DNA of 64,000 nt from Tropicibacter alexandrii. GTDB lineage: Bacteria > Pseudomonadota > Alphaproteobacteria > Rhodobacterales > Rhodobacteraceae. The position numbers and the translations under genes are program-made. This document shows positions 34,562 to 43,148 of this stretch, one piece after another (the first letter of the stretch is position 1; the number at the start of each line of letters is the position of its first letter). A model generated the notes under the pieces. It had not been told where the DNA came from. It saw only the letters and a list, made by a program, of their open reading frames with translations, and made no database searches. Where the stretch lies: NCBI RefSeq assembly GCF_003667315.2, contig NZ_RCTZ02000005.1, positions 248,001 through 312,000 of the forward strand. The letters are read 5' to 3'.

Positions 34562-36193
34562 ATGCCCGTTATCACCGGCACGTCTGGCAATGACAGCCTG
34601 ACCTCGGACGCCAGCAGTCAGGACACCATCTACGGTCTGGGCGGGGATGATACGATCACTGTCGACAGCAGCAATGGATTTGATGGGGACGATGTCTTCC
34701 CCGGAGAGGGTGACGATCTGGTGATCGCCCAATCTCCGACAAGTGTTACTCTGGAGGCGAATGGCGGCGACGACACGATCACGGGCGGTGCCCTCTACAG
34801 CGTCTACGTCGTCATAGAAAGCGATGCCACGGAAGGTGGCTGGACGATCGACATGCAGGCCGGCACGGCCAGCACCGATCAACGCAGCCTTGAACTCAAC
34901 GACATCCACCGTATCAACCTGAGAAACGACACCGACGACTATGTGGCGATCTACTGGTCTGCTCCAAGTCTATCGACTGGCGGCGGCGATGATACCGTGC
35001 GCGGGGTTTTCATGTCTTGCATTGTCAGTTTGGGGACCGGGGACGATCTGTTGATCGTCGACGACATCATCACGAACTTGCGGGCCGGCTTTATTTTGGG
35101 GGGGGACGGCACCAATACGATTGACCTCTCGCCCATCGCCGGTGCGGTGCAGATCGATGTGGGATTAAACCAGATCACGCGCGGTTCGAATACCTTGACG
35201 GTGCATGACTTCGTCGAATTTCTGGGCAGCGGGTTTGGCGATACCATGGACGCCACGGGTGAGACCCAGAACATCACCTTTCGGGGGGAGGGCGGCGCCG
35301 ACACCCTGACCGGCGGGCATGGCAATGACACGCTGGATGGTGGCTTTTCGCAGGACAGCCTAGATGGCGGAGATGGAGACGATCATCTGACCGGCGGCTA
35401 TGGTGATGATACGATCATCGGCGGCGACGGCATCGATACCGCCTATTACACCGGCTTCGGCGGTGGGATCACCGTCAGCCTCGTCACCAGCGGCGGGCAA
35501 TATACCGGTGCGGGCGGTACCGACGACCTGCAAGACATCGAGAACCTTGTCGGCGGGGATTTCAACGACCGTTTCGTCGGCTCGACCAGCGACAATATCC
35601 TGCAACTCGGGGCCGGATCGAATACCGGCATCGGGCTGGGCGGTGACGATACCATTCTGGGGGGCTCGGGCGTCGACAATATCCAAGGTGGCGCAGGCGA
35701 GGACTTACTCAGGGGCTATGGCGGCCGCGACGTGCTGGACGGCGGCAACGACGATGATTTCCTTGCCGGAGGCAGCGGCAATGACCAGTTGCGCGGTGGC
35801 ACCGGCTCCGACACGCTCGAAGGTGGCGAGGGCCGCGATATCCTGATCGGCGGCCCCGTCAGCGGCAGGACCTTTCCCGGTGACGGCGAGACCGACTATT
35901 TCGTCTTCAACGATCCCAGCGAAAGCCCGGTCGGCGCTGGCCGTGACATCATCCGCGACTTCGAGGTGGGGATCGATCAGATCGTGCTGGTCGACATGGT
36001 CGCGGGCATGGACTTCATCGGGACAGACGCCTTTCTGGGCCCCAAGGGCGGTGGCGGCGGCGAAGTGCGCTATTCCCATGCCGGGTCCTTCACCATCGTT
36101 CAGGCCGATCTGGATTCCGATGGCACCGCCGATTTCGAGATCCGGCTGGATGGCACACTGACCCTGAGCGTGAATGACTTCCTGTTGGAATGA
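34562..36193 (+). CDS. RTX calcium-binding repeat protein, paralogue 2
   Basis: 543 residues, the same layout as the upstream gene: start PVITGTSGNDSLTSDASSQD, scattered nonapeptide repeats, the inserted FGGGITVSLVTSGGQYTGAG block, dense repeats, and the C-terminal serralysin-like module. The N-terminal about 240 residues have diverged strongly from paralogue 1, while residues about 245-543 are nearly identical, including at DNA level. The gene ends 5 bases before the 3' end of a minus-strand tRNA gene. Like paralogue 1, it should be exported by a type I system (not in the window) and bind calcium outside the cell. No catalytic domain is seen. Confidence 0.92.
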   Translation: MPVITGTSGNDSLTSDASSQDTIYGLGGDDTITVDSSNGFDGDDVFPGEGDDLVIAQSPTSVTLEANGGDDTITGGALYSVYVVIESDATEGGWTIDMQAGTASTDQRSLELNDIHRINLRNDTDDYVAIYWSAPSLSTGGGDDTVRGVFMSCIVSLGTGDDLLIVDDIITNLRAGFILGGDGTNTIDLSPIAGAVQIDVGLNQITRGSNTLTVHDFVEFLGSGFGDTMDATGETQNITFRGEGGADTLTGGHGNDTLDGGFSQDSLDGGDGDDHLTGGYGDDTIIGGDGIDTAYYTGFGGGITVSLVTSGGQYTGAGGTDDLQDIENLVGGDFNDRFVGSTSDNILQLGAGSNTGIGLGGDDTILGGSGVDNIQGGAGEDLLRGYGGRDVLDGGNDDDFLAGGSGNDQLRGGTGSDTLEGGEGRDILIGGPVSGRTFPGDGETDYFVFNDPSESPVGAGRDIIRDFEVGIDQIVLVDMVAGMDFIGTDAFLGPKGGGGGEVRYSHAGSFTIVQADLDSDGTADFEIRLDGTLTLSVNDFLLE

Positions 36194-36197
36194 TGAC

Positions 36198-36274
36198 TGG
36201 TAGGCCCGGCAGGACTTGAACCCGCAACCAAGGCGTTATGAGCGCCCTGCTCTAACCAATTGAGCTACAGGCCC
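36198..36274 (-). tRNA. ileX: tRNA-Ile2 (anticodon CAT, lysidine-type)
   Basis: 77 nt with encoded CCA. Acceptor GGGCCTG pairs with CGGGCCT, D-arm GCTC...GAGC, anticodon stem GGGCG/CGCCT around CTCATAA, T-arm GCGGG-TTCAAGT-CCTGC. The anticodon is CAT, but the body (GGTTAGAGCA, TTGGT, GGTTCAAGTCC) resembles E. coli tRNA-Ile2 rather than initiator or elongator tRNA-Met. The C34 would be converted to lysidine by TilS so that it reads AUA. Confidence 0.85.
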
Positions 36275-36317
36275 ACCGTGTCGCTTTCCCTAGCATACCT
36301 TTCGGGGTGGTCAAGCC

Positions 36318-37220
36318 TCAGCCGACGAGGCTGGGCGCGGGTGTCAGGTTCAGCATGCCGATGGCGCGTTGCACGTCGTCAGGCCACAGGAACAACCGGT
36401 AGGGATGGGGGATGCCCATATAGCCTTCGGGGCCATAGATCAGCCGGTCGCGCATGTCGACGCAGTAGCGCGAGCGCCATTTCAGGCGGTCGGGGTAAGA
36501 CAGGTCCTCGCCTTCGACGACCTTTTTCGTGATGGAATACAGCTTTTCGCAGGCGCGGTATTCGTAGGCGGGCAGGAACAGTGGGTCAGTATATTGGCCG
36601 CGCGCCTCGTCCTGGGCTGTTTGCGCAGCCGCGACCATCATCGGCATGTCCAGTTCGCCGGGGATCGAGGGGAAGATCACGAAGGGCATGGCGTGGCCGC
36701 TTTCGATCATGTCGAGGTTGAAGGTCGCGCGCTCGCGCCGGGTCATCTCCTGCCGCTCTTTCCAAGAATAGGACGGGGCGGCATAGGCCAGAAGGCGTCC
36801 GTACCCGTCAAAACGCTCATCAGCGGCGCGCAGGAACAGTTTGCGCATCGAGCCATCGGGCCGCGTGGTGCGGCGGGCGACTGTGTCGGTGAAGAACGCC
36901 TTGCCCGCCTCGCCCTGATCGTATTGCAGCGTGCCCGCCGTGCCGCTTTCGAGGCGCGGCAGGATGTAATCGGCAAAGGCGCGGCTGACGGGGGCCTTGT
37001 CCTGCCTGATCCACTCGGCCAGTTGGGTGAACTTGCCATCGACATTGGCGGCCCCGTTGGCGCTGCGCGCCGTGGTCTCGGGCGTGTCGATGGACAGCAT
37101 ACGAATGGACATGCGGATATTGGGCGTGTCGCCGTCGGAAATATCGACCAGCTTGCTGGTCCCCAGCGAATCCAACGTCACGCCAGCGGGTTGCCAGAGA
37201 ATCTGCACCGGATCGGGCAT
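36318..37220 (-). CDS. SNase-like (thermonuclease-fold) protein
   Basis: 300 residues, no signal peptide. LVDISDGDTPNIRMSIRMLS then IDTPETT is the staphylococcal-nuclease core (DGDT, R, D.PE), and GYGRLLAYAAPSYSWKE matches the YGR-L-AY motif. NLDMIESGHAMPFVIFP matches the following N-xx-ML-xx-G-A segment. Between them is an insertion of about 80 residues (IRQDKAPVSRAFADYILPRL and following) and the C-terminal 100 residues are unlike standard SNase. The catalytic Arg/Asp/Glu set seems at least partly kept. It may be a phosphodiesterase on DNA or RNA, or a nucleic-acid binding variant. The gene is 43 bases upstream of the tRNA on the same strand. Confidence 0.7.
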   Translation of the reverse strand: MPDPVQILWQPAGVTLDSLGTSKLVDISDGDTPNIRMSIRMLSIDTPETTARSANGAANVDGKFTQLAEWIRQDKAPVSRAFADYILPRLESGTAGTLQYDQGEAGKAFFTDTVARRTTRPDGSMRKLFLRAADERFDGYGRLLAYAAPSYSWKERQEMTRRERATFNLDMIESGHAMPFVIFPSIPGELDMPMMVAAAQTAQDEARGQYTDPLFLPAYEYRACEKLYSITKKVVEGEDLSYPDRLKWRSRYCVDMRDRLIYGPEGYMGIPHPYRLFLWPDDVQRAIGMLNLTPAPSLVG

Positions 37221-37371
37221 GTGCGATCTTCCTTTAATGGATTTTCATGAAAATACTCTCCTCATGGTAGTTCGGCGTGGTGAGTCCGGTCAAGCACCCT
37301 GCGCCAAGGCGCACGTTGCAGAGTACGGAGGAATCCGATAATCGCGGCGCAAAGCTTTGGAGACCTCATTC

Positions 37372-38415
37372 ATGACCAGTGGCAAGAACGGCCTGACCTA
37401 TGCGCAGGCAGGTGTGGATATCGATGCGGGCAACGCGCTGGTCGAACGGATCAAACCGGCGGCCAAGCGGACGAACCGGTCGGGCGTGGCCTCCGGCCTT
37501 GGTGGCTTTGGCGCGCTGTTCGACCTGAAGGATGCGGGCTATAGCGATCCGATCCTCGTCGGCGCGACGGACGGCGTGGGCACGAAGCTGCGCATCGCCA
37601 TCGACACCGGCCATGTGGATGGCGTGGGCATCGATCTTGTCGCCATGTGCGTGAACGATCTGGTGTGCCAAGGGGCCGAACCCCTGTTCTTTCTCGACTA
37701 TTTCGCCACCGGCAAGCTGGACACCGACACCGCCGCCCGCGTGATCGAGGGCATTGCCGAGGGCTGCGTGCGCTCTGGCTGCGCGCTGATCGGCGGCGAG
37801 ACGGCGGAGATGCCTGGCATGTACCCGGCGGGGGATTTCGACCTTGCCGGTTTTGCCGTGGGCGCGATGGAGCGCGGGGCGGCGTTGCCCGAGGGCGTCG
37901 CACCGGGTGACGTGTTGCTGGGGCTGGCCTCGGACGGGGTGCATTCCAACGGCTACAGCCTCGTGCGCAAGCTGGTCGAGCTGTCGGGCCTTGGCTGGGA
38001 CGCGGACTGTCCGTGGGGCGAGGGATCGCTGGGCGAGGTGCTGCTGACGCCGACGCGGCTGTATGTGAAATCGCTGCTGGAGGCGATCCGCGCGGGGGGC
38101 GTTCATGCGCTGGCGCATATCACCGGGGGCGGCCTGACCGAAAACCTGCCGCGCGTACTGCCCGAAGGCTGCGGCGCAACGATCAATCTGGACGCATGGG
38201 ACTTGCCCGGCGTGTTCCAATGGATGCGCGAGGTCGGCGGGATCGAGGCGGGCGAAATGCTCAAGACCTTCAACTGCGGGATCGGCATGATCGTCGTCGT
38301 GGATGCGTCCGAGGCCGACGCGTTGACGCGCGTGCTGGCTGCTGCGGGCGAGACCGTCTATCGCCTTGGCGCCGTGACCGAGGGCGCGGGGGTTTCCTAC
38401 GAGGGAACCCTGTGA
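37372..38415 (+). CDS. purM: phosphoribosylformylglycinamidine cyclo-ligase
   Basis: 347 residues from the ATG at 37372 (a TTG 15 bases upstream is in frame but lacks support). The N-terminus [20 protein letters not shown], the ATP loop [14 protein letters not shown], and [20 protein letters not shown] are hallmarks of AIR synthetase. It converts FGAM to AIR with ATP, in the fifth step of purine synthesis. The stop overlaps the purN start, the usual purMN operon. The leader contains a palindrome ATTTTCATGAAAAT at 37241-37254 of unknown role. Confidence 0.97.
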   Translation: MTSGKNGLTYAQAGVDIDAGNALVERIKPAAKRTNRSGVASGLGGFGALFDLKDAGYSDPILVGATDGVGTKLRIAIDTGHVDGVGIDLVAMCVNDLVCQGAEPLFFLDYFATGKLDTDTAARVIEGIAEGCVRSGCALIGGETAEMPGMYPAGDFDLAGFAVGAMERGAALPEGVAPGDVLLGLASDGVHSNGYSLVRKLVELSGLGWDADCPWGEGSLGEVLLTPTRLYVKSLLEAIRAGGVHALAHITGGGLTENLPRVLPEGCGATINLDAWDLPGVFQWMREVGGIEAGEMLKTFNCGIGMIVVVDASEADALTRVLAAAGETVYRLGAVTEGAGVSYEGTL

Positions 38416-39002
38416 AGCGCGTCGCGATCCTGATCTCGGGCGGCGGGTCGAACATGGTCAAGCTGGTCGAGGATATGACCGGCGACCACCCGGCGCGGCC
38501 CGTTCTGGTCGCGTCCAACGATCGCGAGGCTGGTGGTCTGGGCAAAGCCGCCGCGATGGGCGTGCCGACCGCCGCCGTGGATCACCGGCCGTTCAAGGGC
38601 GACCGCGAGGCGTTTGAGACGGCGCTGCGCCAGCACATCGACGCGAGCGAACCGGATATCCTGTGCCTTGCCGGGTTCATGCGCATCCTGACGCCCTCCT
38701 TCATCCGAGCTTATGAGGGGCGGATGCTGAACATCCACCCGTCGCTTTTGCCGAAATACAAGGGGCTGCACACCCATCAGCGCGCGCTCGACGCGAGCGA
38801 CACGGAGGCAGGCTGCACCGTCCACGAGGTGACGGCGGAACTGGACGATGGCCCGATCCTCGGGCAGGCCCGTGTGCCCGTCCAGCCCGGTGACGATGCC
38901 GATACGCTGGCGGCGCGCGTCCTGACACAGGAACACCGGCTTTACCCGGCGGTCCTGCGCCGGTTCGCTGCCGGTGACAGGGGCCGCATCGATCTCGGCT
39001 GA
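38412..39002 (+). CDS. purN: phosphoribosylglycinamide formyltransferase
   Basis: 196 residues from the GTG at 38412, which overlaps the purM stop (GTGA). [20 protein letters not shown] is the N-terminal phosphate-binding loop. The catalytic set is visible as [16 protein letters not shown] (Asn and His) and the Asp in [14 protein letters not shown]. It transfers the formyl group from 10-formyl-THF to GAR in step three of purine synthesis. Length is standard (about 190-215). Longer frames that run back through purM are shadows. Confidence 0.96.
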   Translation: MKRVAILISGGGSNMVKLVEDMTGDHPARPVLVASNDREAGGLGKAAAMGVPTAAVDHRPFKGDREAFETALRQHIDASEPDILCLAGFMRILTPSFIRAYEGRMLNIHPSLLPKYKGLHTHQRALDASDTEAGCTVHEVTAELDDGPILGQARVPVQPGDDADTLAARVLTQEHRLYPAVLRRFAAGDRGRIDLG

Positions 39003-39088
39003 GACCTGTTTCCTTTTCCCGCAAGGCTGCGCTAAGCTGCCGAAAACAACAGACGCGCCACTTACCGGTTATTCAGAAAAGGCAGCGC

Positions 39089-40246
39089 ATGCAGACCATT
39101 ACCACGACCGACGCCCTGGCCGCCTTTTGCGAGCGTGCAAAAGGCCAGCCTTATATCACCGTCGACACCGAATTCCTGCGCGAGCGGACCTATTATTCCA
39201 AGCTCTGCCTGATCCAGTTGGCCCTGCCGGGCACGGACACCGCCGATGCGGTGCTGGTCGATCCGATCGACAATGACATGTCGCTGGACCCGCTTCTGGA
39301 CCTGTTCCGCGACGACAGCATCGTCAAGGTGTTCCACGCCGCGCGGCAGGATCTGGAAATCTTCTTCATCGATCACGGCGTGATCCCGCAGCCGCTGTTC
39401 GACACGCAGGTCGCGGCGATGGTGGCGGGCTTTGGCGAGCAGGTCGGCTATGAGACGCTGGTCAAGCGCATCGCCAAGCAGCAGCTGGACAAGTCCTCGC
39501 GCTTTACCGACTGGTCGCGCCGCCCGCTGACCGAAGCGCAAAAGACCTATGCGCTGGCGGATGTGACCCACCTGCGGCAGATCTACGAATTCCTCAATCG
39601 CAAGCTGGAGGAGACCGGGCGCGCGCGCTGGGTCAAGGAAGAGATAGCCGTTCTGACCGATCCCGAGACCTACATCACCCGACCTGAAGATGCGTGGAAA
39701 CGGGTCAAGACCCGCTCCGCCGCGCCGCGGTTTCTGGCCATCGTGCGGGAACTCGCGCGGTTCCGCGAAACCTATGCGCAGGAGCGCAACATTCCGCGCA
39801 ACCGGGTGTTCAAGGATGATGCGCTGGCAGAGCTCGCCTCGACCAAGCCCGCCAACATGCAGGATCTGGGCCGGTCGCGCCTGCTGTTGCGCGAGGCCCG
39901 CAAGGGGCCGATTGCCGACGGGATCATCGCGGCGGTGCAGGCGGGGCTGGACTGCCCCAAGGAGGACCTGCCTCAGGCCGATAACGGCCCGGATCGTGGA
40001 CAGGTGAACCCGGCCCTTGCAGACCTGCTGCGGGTGCTGCTGAAAGCCAAGACCGAGAAATCCGGTGTCGCGTCAAAGCTGATCGCACCGGCCTCGGATC
40101 TCGATGCCATCGCCTCGGGTGAGCGGGATGTGCCCGCGCTGCGCGGCTGGCGGCGGGAGGTCTTTGGCGATGACGCCTTGCGGCTGTGCGAGGGCAAGAT
40201 CGCCCTGGCTGCGCGCGGCAAGACTGTCGATGTGATCGAGTTGTGA
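39089..40246 (+). CDS. rnd: ribonuclease D
   Basis: 385 residues. The DEDD 3'-5' exonuclease domain is shown by ITVDTEFLRERTYYSKLCL (Asp, Glu), VKVFHAARQDLEIFF (Asp) and the later Tyr/Asp in TYALADVTHLRQIYE. An HRDC domain follows (about 210-290: RFLAIVRELARFRETYAQER), with a second weaker one to the C-terminus. It trims tRNA precursors at the 3' end. Standard length for alphaproteobacterial RNase D. It is convergent with the lipoprotein gene, and the P3 palindrome lies between their stops. Confidence 0.95.
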   Translation: MQTITTTDALAAFCERAKGQPYITVDTEFLRERTYYSKLCLIQLALPGTDTADAVLVDPIDNDMSLDPLLDLFRDDSIVKVFHAARQDLEIFFIDHGVIPQPLFDTQVAAMVAGFGEQVGYETLVKRIAKQQLDKSSRFTDWSRRPLTEAQKTYALADVTHLRQIYEFLNRKLEETGRARWVKEEIAVLTDPETYITRPEDAWKRVKTRSAAPRFLAIVRELARFRETYAQERNIPRNRVFKDDALAELASTKPANMQDLGRSRLLLREARKGPIADGIIAAVQAGLDCPKEDLPQADNGPDRGQVNPALADLLRVLLKAKTEKSGVASKLIAPASDLDAIASGERDVPALRGWRREVFGDDALRLCEGKIALAARGKTVDVIEL

Positions 40247-40253
40247 AATAAGG

Positions 40254-40279
40254 GTAGGATGGGTGATCACCCATCCTAC
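40254..40279. repeat. P repeat, copy 3
   Basis: Same 26-bp palindrome (half-site GTAGGATGGGTGA), filling the 36-base gap between two convergent stop codons and followed by TTTT on the plus strand. Here it could work as a terminator. Confidence 0.95.
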
Positions 40280-40282
40280 TTT

Positions 40283-40786
40283 TCAGCGGCGCGCGGTGCG
40301 GATGTTCCGGGCGCCCTTGACCCGGATCGTGCCGATGCCTGCGAGGTCATTGTCGGTCAGCCAGACGGCGGCACTGACGGTGCGCGACCATTCCGATCCG
40401 ACACCGCCCTGCGGCTGGTAGGCCTTCAGTTCATAGGTCAGCACTCCTTCGCCCGTTTCGCTGTCCAGCTTGACCAGCTTCAGCTCATAGGGCCCTTGGT
40501 AATCGGCCACGCCGGTGGCGTGGATGATCGCGCCCCCCGGACGGCGCTCGACAGTGAGTTCCGAGACCTCGGCGACCAGCCATCCGCCATAGGCGCTCTC
40601 CTTTTCGGCGCGGAAAATCGACGAGCGTCGGCGCGGGATCAGCGGATTGACTTCGCCCTGTTGGACCACCGGTTCCGATGTGGAGCGGCCGAACCAGTTC
40701 ATCGGGTTTAGGCGCGAGTCGCGCACGGCGCCACAACTGCTGAGGACAAGTGCGGACAGAACCAGCACAGAAAGCGTTTTCTTCAT
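40283..40786 (-). CDS. outer-membrane or inner-membrane lipoprotein, unknown function
   Basis: 167 residues from the ATG at 40786. The signal sequence ends in the lipobox LSSC (Cys18), so the mature protein is lipidated. Residues about 30-60 (NPMNWFGRSTSEPVVQQGEV, NPLIPRRRSSIFR) are a conserved-looking segment common in short alphaproteobacterial lipoproteins. The rest is beta-rich (YELKLVKLDSETGEGVLTYE). The residue after Cys is Gly, not Asp, which in enterobacterial rules would favour the outer membrane. No enzyme motif. Convergent with rnd. Confidence 0.83.
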   Translation of the reverse strand: MKKTLSVLVLSALVLSSCGAVRDSRLNPMNWFGRSTSEPVVQQGEVNPLIPRRRSSIFRAEKESAYGGWLVAEVSELTVERRPGGAIIHATGVADYQGPYELKLVKLDSETGEGVLTYELKAYQPQGGVGSEWSRTVSAAVWLTDNDLAGIGTIRVKGARNIRTARR

Positions 40787-40908
40787 CGCGGAACGGCCCC
40801 TTCTTTCCGTCTTGTCTTGGGTTACCGCATCCCGACGCTCTTGAAAAGCGCGAAGGGCTGGACCTTTGGCCCGAGGCACCTTACCTGCAGGGAAAAAGGA
40901 GATCAGGC

Positions 40909-41313
40909 ATGGCGCAACCGGCATTCGAAGAGGTGGTCGAGGATTTCGAATTTCTCGAGGACTGGGAAGACCGCTATCGCATGGTGATCGAAATGGGCAA
41001 GGACATGGCGCCGATGCCCGACGCGCTGAAGGTACCGGCCACGAAGGTCGAGGGCTGCGCCAGCCAGGTTTGGCTTCACATGACACCGGAACAGGGTGTG
41101 TTCCATTTTCAGGGGGATAGCGACGCCCTGATCGTCAAGGGGCTGATCGCGCTCCTGCATCGTCTGTATGACGGGCTTCCGGTGGCAGAGGTCGGCGTGG
41201 TGGACGCGCGGTCCGAACTGGGTCGCCTTGGCCTGAACGATCACCTTTCCGCGCAACGTTCCAACGGATTGCGCGCCATGATCGAGCGGATTCGCGAGCA
41301 GGCGGCGGAGTAG
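40909..41313 (+). CDS. sufE: cysteine desulfurase sulfur acceptor SufE
   Basis: 134 residues from the ATG at 40909 (AAAAGGAGA upstream). The active Cys50 lies in KVEGCASQVWL, and the typical N-terminal FEEVVEDFEFLEDWEDRYRM and central IVKGLIALL are present. SufE accepts persulfide from SufS and passes it on for Fe-S cluster assembly. It stands alone rather than within a suf operon and is divergent from the lipoprotein gene. An R repeat begins at its stop codon. Confidence 0.95.
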   Translation: MAQPAFEEVVEDFEFLEDWEDRYRMVIEMGKDMAPMPDALKVPATKVEGCASQVWLHMTPEQGVFHFQGDSDALIVKGLIALLHRLYDGLPVAEVGVVDARSELGRLGLNDHLSAQRSNGLRAMIERIREQAAE

Positions 41314-41373
41314 GGGGCGCTGCCCCCGGCCTGCGGCCTCCCCCGAGGTATTTTCCGACCAAAGAAGCAAGGG
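41314..41373 (+). repeat. R repeat, copy e
   Basis: GGGGGCGCTGCCCCC hairpin, then CCCCCGAGGTATTTTCCGACC and AAAGAAGCAAGGG. It faces copy f in inverted orientation 180 bases away. Confidence 0.8.
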
Positions 41374-41552
41374 TTCCTTAACCAAGCTGTTCCACGATTG
41401 GCCTGCGGTACAGGCTGAGGAGCCGATGATCGCGACCGGAGAAGCCCCTCGACGCCGCGGGCCTGGCCACAAAGCGCGAGGGGTGGACCGGCTCACCGGC
41501 TGTGCAGGGCGGCAGAGACCGAACCGCCAATTGGTCGATGTTTTCAGAGCGG
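41374..41552. other. non-coding stretch between inverted R repeats
   Basis: About 180 bases between sufE and trpE without a convincing gene. A minus-strand open frame covers it and ends at 41378, but it has no start codon with a ribosome site. No tRNA-like or clear terminator structure was seen. It could hold the trpE mRNA 3' end or a small RNA. Confidence 0.4.
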
Positions 41553-41622
41553 GTCCGTGCTTCTTTGGTCCCCAAATACCTTGGGGTGAGCGCGTAGCGC
41601 GAGGGGCAAAGCCCCTGATACC
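41553..41622 (-). repeat. R repeat, copy f (inverted relative to copy e)
   Basis: Read on the minus strand: GGGGCTTTGCCCC hairpin, then CCCCAAGGTATTTGGGGACC and AAAGAAGCACGG. It ends 3 bases before the trpE stop codon. Confidence 0.8.
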
Positions 41623-41624
41623 TC

Positions 41625-43139
41625 TCAGCGGTTACCGTCTCCGGTAAAGCGCGCGGCGTCTGCCGCGGCACGGCGGATGGCGTTGGATTTGTGCACCGTT
41701 TCCTGGTACTCGCTTTCGGGATCGCTGTCATAGACGATGCCCGCACCGGCTTGGATATACAGCTTTTGGTCCTTCACGATGGCCGTGCGCAGGGCGATGC
41801 ACATATCCATGTCGCCGCCCGCGCTGAAATAGCCCACACCCCCGGCATAGACGCCGCGCTTTTCCGGCTCCAGCTCGTCGATGATCTCCATCGCGCGGAC
41901 CTTCGGCGCGCCGGACACGGTGCCAGCGGGCATCCCGGCCAGAAACGCCGACAGCGCGTCCTGATCCTCGGCCAGTTCCCCCACCACGTTCGAGACGATG
42001 TGCATCACGTGGCTGTAGCGCTCGATGATGAACTGTTCGGTGGGGCGCACGGTGCCGATCTTCGACACGCGGCCGGCATCGTTGCGGCCGAGATCGAGCA
42101 GCATCAGGTGCTCGGCGCGTTCCTTGGGATCGGCCAGCAGGTCCTCGGCATAGGCATTGTCCTGCTCGGGGGTCGCGCCGCGCGGGCGGGTGCCCGCGAT
42201 CGGGCGCACCGTGACCTCGGAGCCAAAGACCCGCACGAGGATCTCGGGCGATGCGCCGATCACCTGAAAGCCACCAAAGTTGAAATAGAACATGAAGGGT
42301 GACGGGTTCGTCCGGCGCAAGGAACGATACAGCGCAAAGGGCGGCAGCGGGAAATCCTGCGTCCAGCGTTGCGACGGCACCACCTGAAAGATGTCGCCCG
42401 CGCGGATATACTCCTTGGCCTTTTCGACCGCGTCGAGAAAGCCCTGATGAGTGAAATTCGACACCGGCTCGCCCAGATCGGCGGCCTCGCCCAGATCGCG
42501 CGTGGCTTGCGGCATGGCGCGTTCCATGTCGCGCACCGCATCCATGACGCGCTCGGCGGCCTGCGCATAGGCGGCGCGGGCCGAGACACCGTCCTGCACC
42601 CAAGCGGGTGAGACGACCGTGACCTCGCCCTTGGCCCCGTCCAGCACCGCCACGACCGAGGGGCGCATCATCACCGCATCGGGCAGGCCCAGCGGATCGG
42701 GGTTCACGTCCGGCAAGCGCTCCACCAGACGGATCATGTCATAGCCGAGATAGCCGAACAGCCCGGCGGCGGCCTGCGGCAGGTCCTCGGGCAGGTCGAT
42801 GCGGCTTTCGTCCAGCAGCGCGCGCAAAGCCGTCAGCGGATCGGTGTCCAGCACCTCGAAACTGTCCGGGTCGAACCGCGCATGGCGGTTGATCCGCGCC
42901 GTGTCACCGTGGCACTGCCAGATCAGGTCGGGCTTCATGCCGATGATCGAATAGCGCCCGCGCACTTCGCCCCCAGTCACCGATTCCAGCACGAAGGCAT
43001 CCTTGGCCGCGCCGGTCATCTTCAGCATCAGCGACACCGGCGTATCGAGATCGGCGGCAAGGCGCGTATAGACGATCTGGTTCTGACCCGCCTCATAGGC
43101 GCGGGCGAAGTCATCGAACGAAGGGGTCAGCTGCGACAT
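41625..43139 (-). CDS. trpE: anthranilate synthase component I
   Basis: 504 residues. The N-terminal regulatory region has VSLMLKMTGAAKDAFVLESV, a variant of the LLES tryptophan-feedback motif. The chorismate-binding domain shows PIAGTRPRGATPEQDNAYAE, EHLMLLDLGRNDAGRVSKIG and GAPKVRAMEIIDELEPEKRG. It makes anthranilate from chorismate with ammonia supplied by TrpG. trpG, trpD and trpC do not follow here, so trpE is separated from the remaining trp genes. It lies 9 bases downstream of the ppiD-type gene, a common order in Rhodobacteraceae. Confidence 0.96.
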   Translation of the reverse strand: MSQLTPSFDDFARAYEAGQNQIVYTRLAADLDTPVSLMLKMTGAAKDAFVLESVTGGEVRGRYSIIGMKPDLIWQCHGDTARINRHARFDPDSFEVLDTDPLTALRALLDESRIDLPEDLPQAAAGLFGYLGYDMIRLVERLPDVNPDPLGLPDAVMMRPSVVAVLDGAKGEVTVVSPAWVQDGVSARAAYAQAAERVMDAVRDMERAMPQATRDLGEAADLGEPVSNFTHQGFLDAVEKAKEYIRAGDIFQVVPSQRWTQDFPLPPFALYRSLRRTNPSPFMFYFNFGGFQVIGASPEILVRVFGSEVTVRPIAGTRPRGATPEQDNAYAEDLLADPKERAEHLMLLDLGRNDAGRVSKIGTVRPTEQFIIERYSHVMHIVSNVVGELAEDQDALSAFLAGMPAGTVSGAPKVRAMEIIDELEPEKRGVYAGGVGYFSAGGDMDMCIALRTAIVKDQKLYIQAGAGIVYDSDPESEYQETVHKSNAIRRAAADAARFTGDGNR

Positions 43140-43148
43140 GGGCCCGCC

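Noticed and set aside
32830-36193. Repeated short motifs as a CRISPR array
   Set aside because: The periodicity is coding (RTX nonapeptides in frame), with no constant repeat and unique spacers.
37241-37254. 14-bp palindrome ATTTTCATGAAAAT before purM as a purine riboswitch or PurR site
   Set aside because: No riboswitch secondary structure and no match to a known PurR operator; it may be a degenerate R-type tail.
41378-41746. Minus-strand frame between trpE and sufE
   Set aside because: Its start lies inside trpE and it reads through an R repeat; no plausible internal start.
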